Below are positions 33,533 to 43,614 of a stretch of DNA of 64,000 nucleotides, piece by piece. Source of the DNA: Oerskovia douganii. Its GTDB lineage: Bacteria; Actinomycetota; Actinomycetes; Actinomycetales; Cellulomonadaceae. The DNA lies in contig NZ_JACSPN010000010.1 of NCBI RefSeq assembly GCF_015142735.1, forward strand, positions 50,517 through 114,516, given 5' to 3'. A model generated the notes under the pieces. It was not told where the DNA came from, ran no database searches, and worked only from the letters and a program-made list of their open reading frames with translations. How positions within the stretch are numbered: position 1 is the first letter of the stretch; the number at the start of each line of letters is the position of its first letter. The translations under genes and the position numbers were made by a program.

Positions 33533-36500
33533 TCAGGCTCGCACCGTGAGCGTGCTCGCCCCGTTCGCGAGCCGGCGCACCTCGATGCGTTCCGCGATGG
33601 ACTGCTTGAGCGCGTCGACGTGGGACACGACGCCGACGACGCGGCCGCCCGCGCGGAGCCTGCCGAGCTCGCCGAGCACCGCTTCGAGGGTCTCGGGGTC
33701 GAGCGTCCCGAACCCCTCGTCGACGAACAGCGTCCCGAGGTCCACGCCGCCGGCCTCGGCCGTCACGACGTCGGCCATGCCGAGCGCGAGGCACAGCGAC
33801 ACGTAGAACGTCTCGCCGCCCGAGAGCGTGCGCGGGTCGCGCGCCTGCTCGGTGCGGTGGTCGAGGACCTTCATCGCGAGGCCGGTCCGGCGCGTGCGGA
33901 CGTCCTCCTTCTCGTCGGAGCGTTCGAGCTCGTAGCGCCCGTCGGACATCTCCCGCAGCCGCTCGTTGGCCGCCGCGACGACGTCCTCGAAGCGCCTGAC
34001 CAGCACGAACGTCGCGAGGGACAGGGCCTTGGCGTTGTCGGTGCCGGACCCGGCGGCGAGCGCGGCCATGCGGGCGACGGGCGCGGCCTCCTCGCGGGCC
34101 CGGACCCAGGCCGTCAGGGTGGTCTCGATCTCTGCGGCGGCGGTCGCGGCAGCGGCGGCGCGGCGTGCGGCCCCGTTGGCCTGGAGGGCCACCATGCGCT
34201 CGGCGGCCTCGGCCTGCCCGACGGCGTCGCGCGCCCCGGCGAGGTCGACCTCCACGTCCGCCGGCAGGGCGGCGACGGCGTCCTCGGCCAGCCCGTGCCG
34301 GATGCGCTCGGCGTCGGCGTCGACCGTGCGGAGCATGCGTTCGAGGGCCTCGCGCTCGTCGGCGGGCAGCAGGGCGTCGAGGGCCTCCTCCTGGTCGCCG
34401 AACCCGGCCTCGGCGACGACCGTCGCGACCTCCGCGGCGCGCGCCGCCACGGCGTCCGACGCACGGGCCACCGCGGCCTCGGCGTCGAGCAGAGCGCCCA
34501 CGGCGAGCACGCGGTCGCGGAGCGCGGCGTCGATGACCGCGACGGGGTTCGCAGGTGCTCCGTCGTCGGCCAGCGCGTCGGGGAGGTCGGCGTCGGCGAG
34601 GAGCGGGCCGGTCGCGTCGAGCTCGGCGGCGATGTCCTGGCGGTCCTGCTCGATCCCCTCCGCGAGGGCGTCGAGCCGGGCGCTCTCTCCCGCGATCCGC
34701 TCGGCGAGGGTCGAGGCGAGCGCGGTCAGGGCCGTGGTCTCGGTGTCGAAGGCCGCGAGGTCGGCGGCGGCCTCGGAGCGTTCGGCGACCGCGGTGGACG
34801 ACTCCGCCACGAGCTCCGCTGCTTCCGCGAGCCGCTCCTGGGCCTGCTCGATGCCGACGCCACCGGCCGTGCGCAGGAACCCGTCCCGTCGTTCGCTGAG
34901 CGTCGCGACCTCGGCCGACACCTCGGCGACGAGTCGTTCGGCCGTCCGGCGCGTGGCCTCGGCGGCCTGGACTGCGTCCCTGCCGACGTGCGCGTCGCTC
35001 GTGCGGGCGGGAGCCGGGTGCTCGTGAGCCCCGCAGACCGGGCACGGGTCCCCCGGCGCGAGGTCCGCGGCGAGCTCGCCCGCGATCCCCCCGAGCCAGG
35101 CCGTGCGCAGCGCGTGCTCGGTGTCGGACGCGTCGCGCGCTGCCGCGACAGCGACCTCCTGGCTGGCCTGCGCGGCGCCGAGGGCCGTGGCCGTCTCGGC
35201 GGCCTGGCGAGCGGCCCGCAGGACGGACTCCGCCGCGAGGACCTTCTCCTGCCGTTCGCCGAGGCGTCCTGCGACGTCGGCGAGCGCATCGCGCCGGGAC
35301 TCCCGCTCGGCCCGCTGCACGGGGCGCGTCTCGAGGTCGGCGAGCACCCGACCGCGCTCCTCGCGGTCACGCTCGACGTCCTTGCGACCGTCGACGAGCT
35401 CTCGCTCCCGGACCGGCAGCGACTCCCCGACGGGCAGCAGCCGGGCCAGACGCGTGCTCGCGGCCGCGAGGCTCGACCGCAGGACCTCGAGCGCCGAGAC
35501 CTCGGCCGTCGCGAGCGCCTCCGGTACGTCGGTGCGCGCGAGCAGGAGGCGTTCGTGCGCCGCGGTGCGCTCCTGGGCGGCGCGCCGGGCGCCGTCGAGC
35601 ACGGGCGCCACGACCGCCGCGCGCTGCGCGGCCGCGAGGACCTGCCGGTCGGTCGCCACCTGGTCCGCTGCGGCGTTCAGCGCGGCCTGCTCGGCGAGCA
35701 GGGCGTCGCGGCGCGCGATCGCGGCGCCGAGCGTGCGTGCGGCCTCGAAGGCGTCGCGGGCCGCGACGAGTGCGGCGTTGGCCGAGATCTCGCGGGCACC
35801 GAGCTCGTCGGCGGTCCGTCGCATGGCGGTGACGTGACGGTGGACGAGCGTGCGGACGGACGGCGCACCCGCGGCCTGGTCCTCGCCGACCGCCACGGCC
35901 GCGCCGGGCCCAGCCGCCGCGAAGAGGTCGCCGAGGTCGTCCGTCGGCAGCCCGTGGGAGGCGTCGGGAACCGCGACCTCCGGCCCGTCCGACGTGTCGA
36001 GCGGCCCGGCGAGGCGGGCGTCCTCGCGCGCCGCGTCGCGCAGCGTGGCCGCGGCCTCGCTCGTGAGCCCAGCAGCACCGACGAAGTTCTCGACGGCCCC
36101 GGTCGCGGCCGCCCTCGCGGCGGACACGGACCCCTGGGCCTCGCGGTTGAGCGCGGCGAGCTCGCTCTGCACGCGGTCGTAGACCTCGGTGCCGAACACC
36201 TTCTGGAGCAGGCTGCGACGGTGCTCGGGGTCCGCGCGCAGGAAGCTCGCGAACTCTCCCTGCGGCAGCACGATGGTCTGGACGAACTGCCGACGGTCGA
36301 GGCCGACGGCCCGCTGGATCTCCAGCCCGGCCTCGTCGAGGCGCGTCGAGAGGAGCTCGCCGGGCACGTCCTCCGCGCTGCCCCCTGCTGCCGCGAGCGC
36401 CCCCAGGTCAGCGCCCGCGAGCCGCCAGAGCCTGACCCCGGCCTGCTGCGTCGTGGTGCCCGTGCCGCGCTTCTTGGCACGCTGGAACTCGGGGGTCCGG

Positions 36501-36778
36501 CGCACGCGGTAGACCCCGGAGCCGGTCTCGAAGACGAGGTCCACGAACGACTCGACGTCGGGGCCGGCGTACGCCGAGCGCAGCCGGTCCTCGCTCGCGG
36601 CCTCGGACGCGACCTTGCCGTACAGCGCGAACACGACGGCGTCGATGATGGTCGACTTCCCGGCCCCCGTGGGGCCTTCGAGCAGGAAGATGCCCGAGGT
36701 CGCGAGCTCGGCGAAGTCGATCACGTGCCGACCGGCGAACGGCCCGATCGCCTGGAGGGTCAGGGTGTGCAGGTGCAT
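33533..36778 (-). CDS. sbcC: Exonuclease subunit SbcC
   Basis: 1081 residues, SMC-like ATPase of the SbcCD (Rad50-Mre11) nuclease that opens hairpins and trims DNA ends. Walker A EGPTGAGKST near residue 37, long coiled coil (about 200-880) with the zinc hook CPVCGAHEHPAP at about 574, ABC signature LSGGETFYVSLCLAL near 983 and Walker B TLFVDEGFGTLD. An Ala-rich, otherwise normal length. ATG at 36778 shares one base with the sbcD stop (TGATG), so translation is coupled. Cytosolic. Confidence 0.96.
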   Translation of the reverse strand: MHLHTLTLQAIGPFAGRHVIDFAELATSGIFLLEGPTGAGKSTIIDAVVFALYGKVASEAASEDRLRSAYAGPDVESFVDLVFETGSGVYRVRRTPEFQRAKKRGTGTTTQQAGVRLWRLAGADLGALAAAGGSAEDVPGELLSTRLDEAGLEIQRAVGLDRRQFVQTIVLPQGEFASFLRADPEHRRSLLQKVFGTEVYDRVQSELAALNREAQGSVSAARAAATGAVENFVGAAGLTSEAAATLRDAAREDARLAGPLDTSDGPEVAVPDASHGLPTDDLGDLFAAAGPGAAVAVGEDQAAGAPSVRTLVHRHVTAMRRTADELGAREISANAALVAARDAFEAARTLGAAIARRDALLAEQAALNAAADQVATDRQVLAAAQRAAVVAPVLDGARRAAQERTAAHERLLLARTDVPEALATAEVSALEVLRSSLAAASTRLARLLPVGESLPVRERELVDGRKDVERDREERGRVLADLETRPVQRAERESRRDALADVAGRLGERQEKVLAAESVLRAARQAAETATALGAAQASQEVAVAAARDASDTEHALRTAWLGGIAGELAADLAPGDPCPVCGAHEHPAPARTSDAHVGRDAVQAAEATRRTAERLVAEVSAEVATLSERRDGFLRTAGGVGIEQAQERLAEAAELVAESSTAVAERSEAAADLAAFDTETTALTALASTLAERIAGESARLDALAEGIEQDRQDIAAELDATGPLLADADLPDALADDGAPANPVAVIDAALRDRVLAVGALLDAEAAVARASDAVAARAAEVATVVAEAGFGDQEEALDALLPADEREALERMLRTVDADAERIRHGLAEDAVAALPADVEVDLAGARDAVGQAEAAERMVALQANGAARRAAAAATAAAEIETTLTAWVRAREEAAPVARMAALAAGSGTDNAKALSLATFVLVRRFEDVVAAANERLREMSDGRYELERSDEKEDVRTRRTGLAMKVLDHRTEQARDPRTLSGGETFYVSLCLALGMADVVTAEAGGVDLGTLFVDEGFGTLDPETLEAVLGELGRLRAGGRVVGVVSHVDALKQSIAERIEVRRLANGASTLTVRA

Positions 36779-38082
36779 CAGGCGCTCCGCTCGCTCGCGA
36801 GGGCCCGTTCGAGCGCGGTACGCAGCGCGGCTCCCTCGGCCTGGTCGGGGCCCGCCCCCGTGACGTGCTGGACGAACTCGTGGGTCACCTCGAGCGGGTC
36901 CCGCCCCTGCCCGACGACGGAGATCACCTCGCGCTCGGCCGTCACCGGGGGGCGGTGCTGGACCTGGAGCGCGTGCGGGAACCGGGCGCGGACGCGCGCG
37001 TACATCTCGGTGGGCCGGGCGGGGTCGGTGACGAGCACGCGCAGCCAGTCGTCGGTGTGCGCCTCGCCCGCGGCACCGAGCAGCTCGTCGAGCGTCCCGC
37101 TCACCTCCGCGAGACGACGCGGGACCGGCGCCGCGAGGAGCTGCGTCCGGGCGTCCCCGGTCGCGTCGAGGTCGACCAGCACGGTCGACTTCTTCTGGTG
37201 CATCTCCGAGAACGAGTACGCGAGGGGCGAGCCGGAGTAGCGGGCGACGGTCACTGCGCCGTCACCCTGACCAGTGGTTTCACGTGGAACACGGCTCGGA
37301 ACCGTGACGGTCTGCGGGCCGTGCAGGTGACCGAGGGCGACGTAGTCCACGCCCGCTCCCGCGAACACCCCGGCAGGGACCGAGTCGACACCGCCCACCC
37401 GGATGTCCCGCTCGGACTCCGAGGCCAGCCCGCCCACGACGAACGAGTGCGCCACGACCACGTTGCGCAGCCGCTCCCCGCCCACCTCACGACGTCGCTC
37501 GACGTCCGCCGAGACCCGCCGCATGGCGGCGGCCGTCACGGCCTCGTGCGATCGCGGCAACGGGCCGTGCCCCGGAGGGGCCCCGTCCACCGTCTCCGCG
37601 CCGGGGCCCGCGTGCCCGGCGGACGCGTCACCGCACCCGCACCCGTCCGCGAGCTCCCACCGGGCGGCGTCCGGGTCGAGGTAGGGCAAGGCGTAGACCG
37701 CCACGCGCCCACCCGGACCACCGCGCGACGCGGGGTCCAGGACGACGGGCGTGCCGACGTCGGGCACACGGGTGCGGAAGTGGACGCCCGCCCGCATGAG
37801 CGAGGCACCGAAGCCCAGCCGGATCGCCGAGTCGTGGTTGCCCGGCGTCAGCACCACGTCCGCGTGCTCGGCGAGCCGCGCGACGGTCTCCGAGAGCAGG
37901 GTGACCGCGTCCACGGGCGGGATCGCGCGGTCGTACACGTCGCCCGCGACGACGACCGCCCCGACCCCCTCCGAGCGGACGACGTCCACGAGGTGGTCGA
38001 GGTACGCAGCCTGGTGGTCCAGCAGGTCGACGCCGTGCAGCGAGCGACCGAGGTGCCAGTCCGAGGTGTGCAGGATGCGCAT
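36778..38082 (-). CDS. sbcD: Exonuclease subunit SbcD
   Basis: 434 residues, Mre11-type metallophosphoesterase. Motifs: HTSDWHLGR, VAGDVYDRAIPP, TPGNHDSAIRL, and ALGHLHGPQ give the metal-binding Asp/His set. A Gly/Cys-rich stretch near 165 (DGCGCGDASAG) is a lineage insertion. The start is MRILHTSDWHLG at 38082, six bases after TACCGT, so the operon is leaderless; the longer frame to 38109 is rejected. First gene of sbcD-sbcC. Confidence 0.95.
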   Translation of the reverse strand: MRILHTSDWHLGRSLHGVDLLDHQAAYLDHLVDVVRSEGVGAVVVAGDVYDRAIPPVDAVTLLSETVARLAEHADVVLTPGNHDSAIRLGFGASLMRAGVHFRTRVPDVGTPVVLDPASRGGPGGRVAVYALPYLDPDAARWELADGCGCGDASAGHAGPGAETVDGAPPGHGPLPRSHEAVTAAAMRRVSADVERRREVGGERLRNVVVAHSFVVGGLASESERDIRVGGVDSVPAGVFAGAGVDYVALGHLHGPQTVTVPSRVPRETTGQGDGAVTVARYSGSPLAYSFSEMHQKKSTVLVDLDATGDARTQLLAAPVPRRLAEVSGTLDELLGAAGEAHTDDWLRVLVTDPARPTEMYARVRARFPHALQVQHRPPVTAEREVISVVGQGRDPLEVTHEFVQHVTGAGPDQAEGAALRTALERALASERSA

Positions 38083-38088
38083 GCCCGA

Positions 38089-38094
38089 ACGGTA
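38089..38094 (-). promoter_or_regulatory. -10 box of leaderless sbcDC operon
   Basis: TACCGT on the minus strand, six bases before the sbcD ATG. Confidence 0.55.
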
Positions 38095-38149
38095 ACGGGA
38101 GGCACCCACACGTCGTGCGATCGCGGACCGCCGCGACGACGCCTGAGCG

Positions 38150-38494
38150 CTACGACCCCGCTGCGGCCGTCCGCACGACGGGGATGGTCCCGCTCATGCC
38201 GATCATCTCGAGCAGGTCCTCGAGCGAGCTCGTCGGGTCCTGGAGCACGACGGCGCGCCCGTCCTCCGTCCCCAGCATGTAGACCTGGAGGATGAAGGCG
38301 ATACCGGACGAGTCGATGAACGTCACCCGCCCGACGTCGATCGTCACCGGCCCGGGGTGCGTCAGGACCTGCGCCATGGCGTCGCTCGCGCGGTCCCGCA
38401 GCGCGGCGTCGATCTCTCCCCACAGGGTGATGAGGGACCCCTCGGGGGTCGCCTCGAAGCTGATGCCGGCGTCGTACGTACTGGGGATGGTCAT
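38150..38494 (-). CDS. STAS domain protein (anti-sigma factor antagonist-like)
   Basis: 114 residues, a single STAS fold: LITLWGEIDAALRDRASDAM, then VTIDVGRVTFIDSSGIAFILQVYML (phospho-acceptor Ser in the DSSG motif). RsbV/SpoIIAA-type proteins bind an anti-sigma kinase and are switched by Ser phosphorylation. No RsbW kinase is adjacent, so its partner is elsewhere. ATG 38494 follows GAGAAGAG. Preceded by a 120-base spacer from the YbaK gene. Confidence 0.88.
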   Translation of the reverse strand: MTIPSTYDAGISFEATPEGSLITLWGEIDAALRDRASDAMAQVLTHPGPVTIDVGRVTFIDSSGIAFILQVYMLGTEDGRAVVLQDPTSSLEDLLEMIGMSGTIPVVRTAAAGS

Positions 38495-38613
38495 GCTCTT
38501 CTCGTGCTCCGTCAGTCGGTGAGGGTGGCCTCGCGGACCGTCCTCCTGGTCAACGATCGGGCAATGAAAGGTGTTCCCGGGACCGGGATCCGTGGGGGTC
38601 AAACCCTGTGAGG

Positions 38614-39108
38614 TTAGACCGGCTCGGTCACGTCCGCGACCTGCGCGGCCAGTGCTGTGGCGAGACTCGCACCGTCCACGGTCGCCGCGACCCCGTGCGC
38701 ACCCGCTCCGATCGACACGAGCGGGGACACGCTCTGCCCGCCCTCCTGCTCGCGGTGGACCACCAACGCGTCGGCGACGACGGGCCAGGCCGTCGTCGCA
38801 CCGAACGGCGTGATGGTGCCGCGCTCGTAGCCCGTGACGTCGCGAGCCACGTCCTTGTCCGGCATGGACAGGCGCGATACCCCCAGCAGAGCCCTCAGCT
38901 TGGGCCAGGAGATGGTCCGGTCGCCCGGCACCAGGACGAACAGGTAGTCGTCGTCGCCGCGGCGCACCACGAGGGTCTTGACGACGTTCGCCGGTTCGAT
39001 GCCACGCGCCCGGGCGGCCTCTTCGAGCGACCCCACCGGTCCGTGCCGGGTGATCGTGAACTCGAGCCCGGAGGCTTCCAGCGCGGCGCGTGCCCGCTCT
39101 TCGCTCAT
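38614..39108 (-). CDS. YbaK/EbsC family aminoacyl-tRNA deacylase
   Basis: 164 residues, trans-acting editing enzyme that clears mischarged tRNAs such as Cys- or Ala-tRNAPro. The NVVKTLVVRRGDDDYLFVLVPGDR stretch (cut short here) includes the conserved Lys (about 44) of the family, and SRLSMPDKDVARDVTGYERGTITPFG is the second conserved block. Start at ATG 39108, six bases after TAGGGT (39115-39120), so it is leaderless. Single gene, divergent from the anchored protein at 39275. The exact editing specificity is not decided by sequence. Confidence 0.9.
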   Translation of the reverse strand: MSEERARAALEASGLEFTITRHGPVGSLEEAARARGIEPANVVKTLVVRRGDDDYLFVLVPGDRTISWPKLRALLGVSRLSMPDKDVARDVTGYERGTITPFGATTAWPVVADALVVHREQEGGQSVSPLVSIGAGAHGVAATVDGASLATALAAQVADVTEPV

Positions 39109-39114
39109 GCCCCG

Positions 39115-39120
39115 ACCCTA
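39115..39120 (-). promoter_or_regulatory. -10 box of leaderless deacylase gene
   Basis: TAGGGT on the minus strand, six bases before the ATG at 39108. Confidence 0.6.
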
Positions 39121-39274
39121 GGTCTCCTCGTCGACTCTCACCTCGCGAGACGCGCGACCGCCACGTGTCGTCCACGTCACCTCCTCCCGACGTCCCCGCC
39201 CGGCCCCGGTCGCGCACGGCCCGGCCCGGTGCTTGCATCGAGGGACGTCGAGCAGACCCGTGCGAAGGAGAGCG

Positions 39275-39898
39275 ATGCAGCCCGAACCGCCCCCGCTGCT
39301 GCGGCCCGAGCGCCGTGGGCGATCGGGCATGGACCGGGTGGGCTCGGTCGCGACCGCCGTCGTGCTCCTCGCCCTGGTCGCCCTGTGGCTCGTCCCGACG
39401 GCCGTCGACGAGGGCACCCCCGCGACCACGACGGAGATCGCGGCGGGCAGGGTCGTGACGGTCTCCGACGGCGCCTCGACCGCGACCGTCCGGTTCCCCG
39501 CCGGCTGGTCCACCGCTGCCGACATCACGTCCGGGGACGCGAGCGAGTCGACGTTCGAGGGCGACAGCCTCACGGTCGAGCGCCGGGGCGTGGAGGTCCA
39601 GATCGAGGTCGTCTCGGGCGTCGAGAACCCGAACGTCTTCTTCACGCGGCGGGCCCGGCTCGCCGAGCTGACCACGGGCACGACCTTGTACGACGCGCGG
39701 ATCGTCTCCGAGGGCGACCCCGCGGAGGTCTCCGGCGTGTTCCGGTCGGACGGTCCGGCCGCCGCGTCGCTCACGGTGAAGGCCACCCCGCAGCATGCCC
39801 AGGGTGGCGTGTCGATCCTCGCGTCCGGGACGTCGTCGGACCTGCAGGCCCAGGCCGAGGCCGTGGCGGCCCTGGTCGAGGCGGTGACGATCTCATGA
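39275..39898 (+). CDS. Hypothetical membrane-anchored protein
   Basis: 207 residues. Polar N-terminus of 20 residues, one membrane segment (SVATAVVLLALVALWLVPTA, about 25-45), then a Thr/Ala-rich extracellular beta domain (VRFPAGWSTAADITSG, LAELTTGTTLYDARIVS, and others). I recognise no family. ATG 39275 follows GAAGGAG. Its last codons overlap the PrsW-like protease start (ATGA), so the pair is one translational unit; it may be a substrate or accessory of that protease, which is inference. Confidence 0.8.
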   Translation: MQPEPPPLLRPERRGRSGMDRVGSVATAVVLLALVALWLVPTAVDEGTPATTTEIAAGRVVTVSDGASTATVRFPAGWSTAADITSGDASESTFEGDSLTVERRGVEVQIEVVSGVENPNVFFTRRARLAELTTGTTLYDARIVSEGDPAEVSGVFRSDGPAAASLTVKATPQHAQGGVSILASGTSSDLQAQAEAVAALVEAVTIS

Positions 39899-41055
39899 CC
39901 GACCCGGTCCGCAACGTCCCCGTGGTCCTGCCCGCCGCAGGAGCCGCACGACGCAGCCGCGGCCTGTTCCCCCGCTACCAGTGGGCGACGTGGCTCTACG
40001 GGGTGTGCCTGGTCGTGACCGGCTTCTCGATGCTCCGGACCGCCCGTGGGGACCTGTACCTGACCCCCGAAGGGCTGGGGATCGGGCTCCTGCTCGCGGC
40101 CCTCGTCACGCTGCTGCTCACGGCGATCGTCCGACGGCTCGACCTGTTCGAGGACGAGCCCGGGCCCCTGCTGCTCGCGGCGTACGCGTGGGGATTCGTG
40201 GTCGCCCCGACGATCGTCGCGGTCGCGAACGACCACCTGATCGCCGCCCTCGAGCGCGTGGGCCTGGCCTCCTGGTCGGCGGCCCTCGTCGGCCCGACGG
40301 ACGAGGAGCTCGTCAAGGTGCTCGGCGTCGTCCTGGTCCTGTACGCGGGACGCGCGCACGTGACCAGGCCGCTCAACGGTCTCGTCTACGGAGCGATGGT
40401 CGGGCTGGGGTTCGAGGTCAGCGAGAACGTCAGCTACGTCGTGCAGGGCGCGATCATGGACCCGAGCTCGGACGCCGTGGGCGCGCTCCAGGTGGGGCTG
40501 AGCCGGGTCCTGGTCGGGTTCGGTGCGCACGTGATGTTCAGCGCGATCGCCGGGTTCGGCATCGCCTACGCGCTCACGGCGTTCCGCGCCTCCGCAGTCC
40601 GGCGCGTCGCCGTGGCGCTCGGGGCGTACCTGCTCGCGTGGGCCCTGCACTTCGCGTGGAACGCCCCCGAGGTCTTCTTCCCGTCGTCGGAGACCGGCGC
40701 CTTCGCGGCGGTCGTCCTCAAGTACGTGGTCCTGGTCCTCGCGTTCGTCCTCGTCGTCCGGTACGCCCGGCGCATCGACCACCGCTGGTTCGAGGCAGTC
40801 CTCGCCGACCAGCCCGACGACGTCGTCACCCCCGGCGAGATGGTGGCGCTCCGGTCCCTCCACGCGCGACGGGCGGCCCGCAAGGCCGCTCGCCGTGCGG
40901 GCGGACGGGCCGAGGGCCGACGCCTCGCGGACCTCCAGGAGGCGCAGCTCCGGCTCGCGACGCTGCTGGGCCTCCACCCGGACGGGTCGCCGCCCGTGGA
41001 GGTCCAGAAGGAGGTCGTGCGGGAGATCCGCGCGCAGCTCCTGATGCCGGTGTAG
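39895..41055 (+). CDS. PrsW family intramembrane metalloprotease
   Basis: 386 residues with about eight hydrophobic segments. Catalytic motifs of the family are all present: EELVK (Glu-Glu, about residue 142), GLGFEVSENVSYV (Glu-x-x-Glu-Asn) and GAHVMFSA with HFAWN (His). PrsW proteases release anti-sigma factors by site-1 cleavage in Bacillus; in actinobacteria targets are mostly unknown. The last 80 residues are cytoplasmic and basic (AARRAARKAARRAGGRAEGR in part). Start overlaps the previous gene (ATGA). Confidence 0.92.
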   Translation: MTDPVRNVPVVLPAAGAARRSRGLFPRYQWATWLYGVCLVVTGFSMLRTARGDLYLTPEGLGIGLLLAALVTLLLTAIVRRLDLFEDEPGPLLLAAYAWGFVVAPTIVAVANDHLIAALERVGLASWSAALVGPTDEELVKVLGVVLVLYAGRAHVTRPLNGLVYGAMVGLGFEVSENVSYVVQGAIMDPSSDAVGALQVGLSRVLVGFGAHVMFSAIAGFGIAYALTAFRASAVRRVAVALGAYLLAWALHFAWNAPEVFFPSSETGAFAAVVLKYVVLVLAFVLVVRYARRIDHRWFEAVLADQPDDVVTPGEMVALRSLHARRAARKAARRAGGRAEGRRLADLQEAQLRLATLLGLHPDGSPPVEVQKEVVREIRAQLLMPV

Positions 41056-41080
41056 CCGCACCGGCAGCCCGACCGGCTCG

Positions 41081-42865
<1,785 letters not shown>

Positions 42866-43107
42866 GGGATCACCTGACGAAGAGGGCGCCGTGGCGGCAC
42901 GGAGGCTGCCGGCCGACGTCGGGTGCCGTCGAGGCACGACGGCAGGCCGTCATGCCGCGGGGCGGCGTCGGGGCGCGAGAAGAAGGGGGCTCGCGGGCAG
43001 GCTCAGATCCACATGGTCGCCAGCCTACGGGTCGCGGACCCTGGTCGCGAGCAGATATCCGCCCCGAGGCCCCCACCGCGCGGCCTCCGCGCACGCCTGG
43101 TGGCGGG
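42866..43107 (-). promoter_or_regulatory. Long leader of the ABC-F gene
   Basis: 242 bases without a gene. It contains a three-codon frame Met-Trp-Ile-stop (43014-43003) and a 10-bp hairpin (42933-42956, one G-U pair). The hairpin's 3' arm, minus-strand GTGCC, can instead pair with GGCAC just downstream, giving two exclusive structures. This is the layout of ribosome-mediated attenuators known for many ABC-F genes. The uORF lacks a clear ribosome site. Confidence 0.4.
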
Positions 43108-43614
43108 CTAGGCCTCGGTCACGCCCAGCAGGCGGGCGTGGAGCGCCCGGACCTCGTCGGTGAGCGTCGGCTCGGGCCCCGACACGGGGATGCCGGGGGC
43201 CACCACGTGAACCGGCAGCGGCGCGACCGGGCCCGGCAGGAAGCCCCACTCCTTCCTCCAGCCCGCGAGCTGCTCGCTGCTCGCCGCGTACACGATCCGG
43301 CCCAGCCCGACCCAGGCGTGCGCCGCGCTGCACATGGGGCAGTGCTCGCCCGACGTGTAGACGGTGGACGCCCGTCGCTGCTCCGGGTCGAGGTGCTCGG
43401 CGGCCCACCGGGCGAGGGCGAACTCCGGGTGCTGGGTCGCGTCCCCGCCGGCCACCCGGTTGCGGTCGGCGCGCAGGACGACCCCGCCGGGGTCGACGAG
43501 GAGCGAGCCGAACGGCTCGTCGCCCGCGTCGAGCGCCTCGCGTGCCAGGTCGACACAGGTGCGGAGGAAGGCGTGGTCGTCGGCGCCAGGGCGCTCGACG
43601 GTCGGGGTCGTCAT
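43108..43614 (-). CDS. Nucleoside deaminase, cytidine/deoxycytidylate superfamily
   Basis: 168 residues, zinc deaminase fold. The catalytic motif is HPEFAL (His62-Pro-Glu64) instead of the usual H-A-E, and the zinc Cys pair is GEHCPMCSAAHAWVG (Cys92, Cys95). EPFGSLLVDPGGVVL is the usual substrate-side strand. Guanine or tRNA-adenosine-type relatives are closest; substrate not known. ATG 43614 overlaps the VanY stop (ATGA), so it is translated with it. Start at 43614 is fixed by this coupling. Confidence 0.9.
   Translation of the reverse strand: MTTPTVERPGADDHAFLRTCVDLAREALDAGDEPFGSLLVDPGGVVLRADRNRVAGGDATQHPEFALARWAAEHLDPEQRRASTVYTSGEHCPMCSAAHAWVGLGRIVYAASSEQLAGWRKEWGFLPGPVAPLPVHVVAPGIPVSGPEPTLTDEVRALHARLLGVTEA

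Noticed and set aside
33292..33549. An 85-codon plus-strand frame after the glycosylase gene
   Set aside because: No ribosome site and a background-like product; the small minus-strand frame at 33268-33426 fits better.
33620..37240. A 1206-codon plus-strand open frame opposite sbcC
   Set aside because: Low-complexity shadow of sbcC/sbcD coding; no domain, no ribosome site and no family signature.
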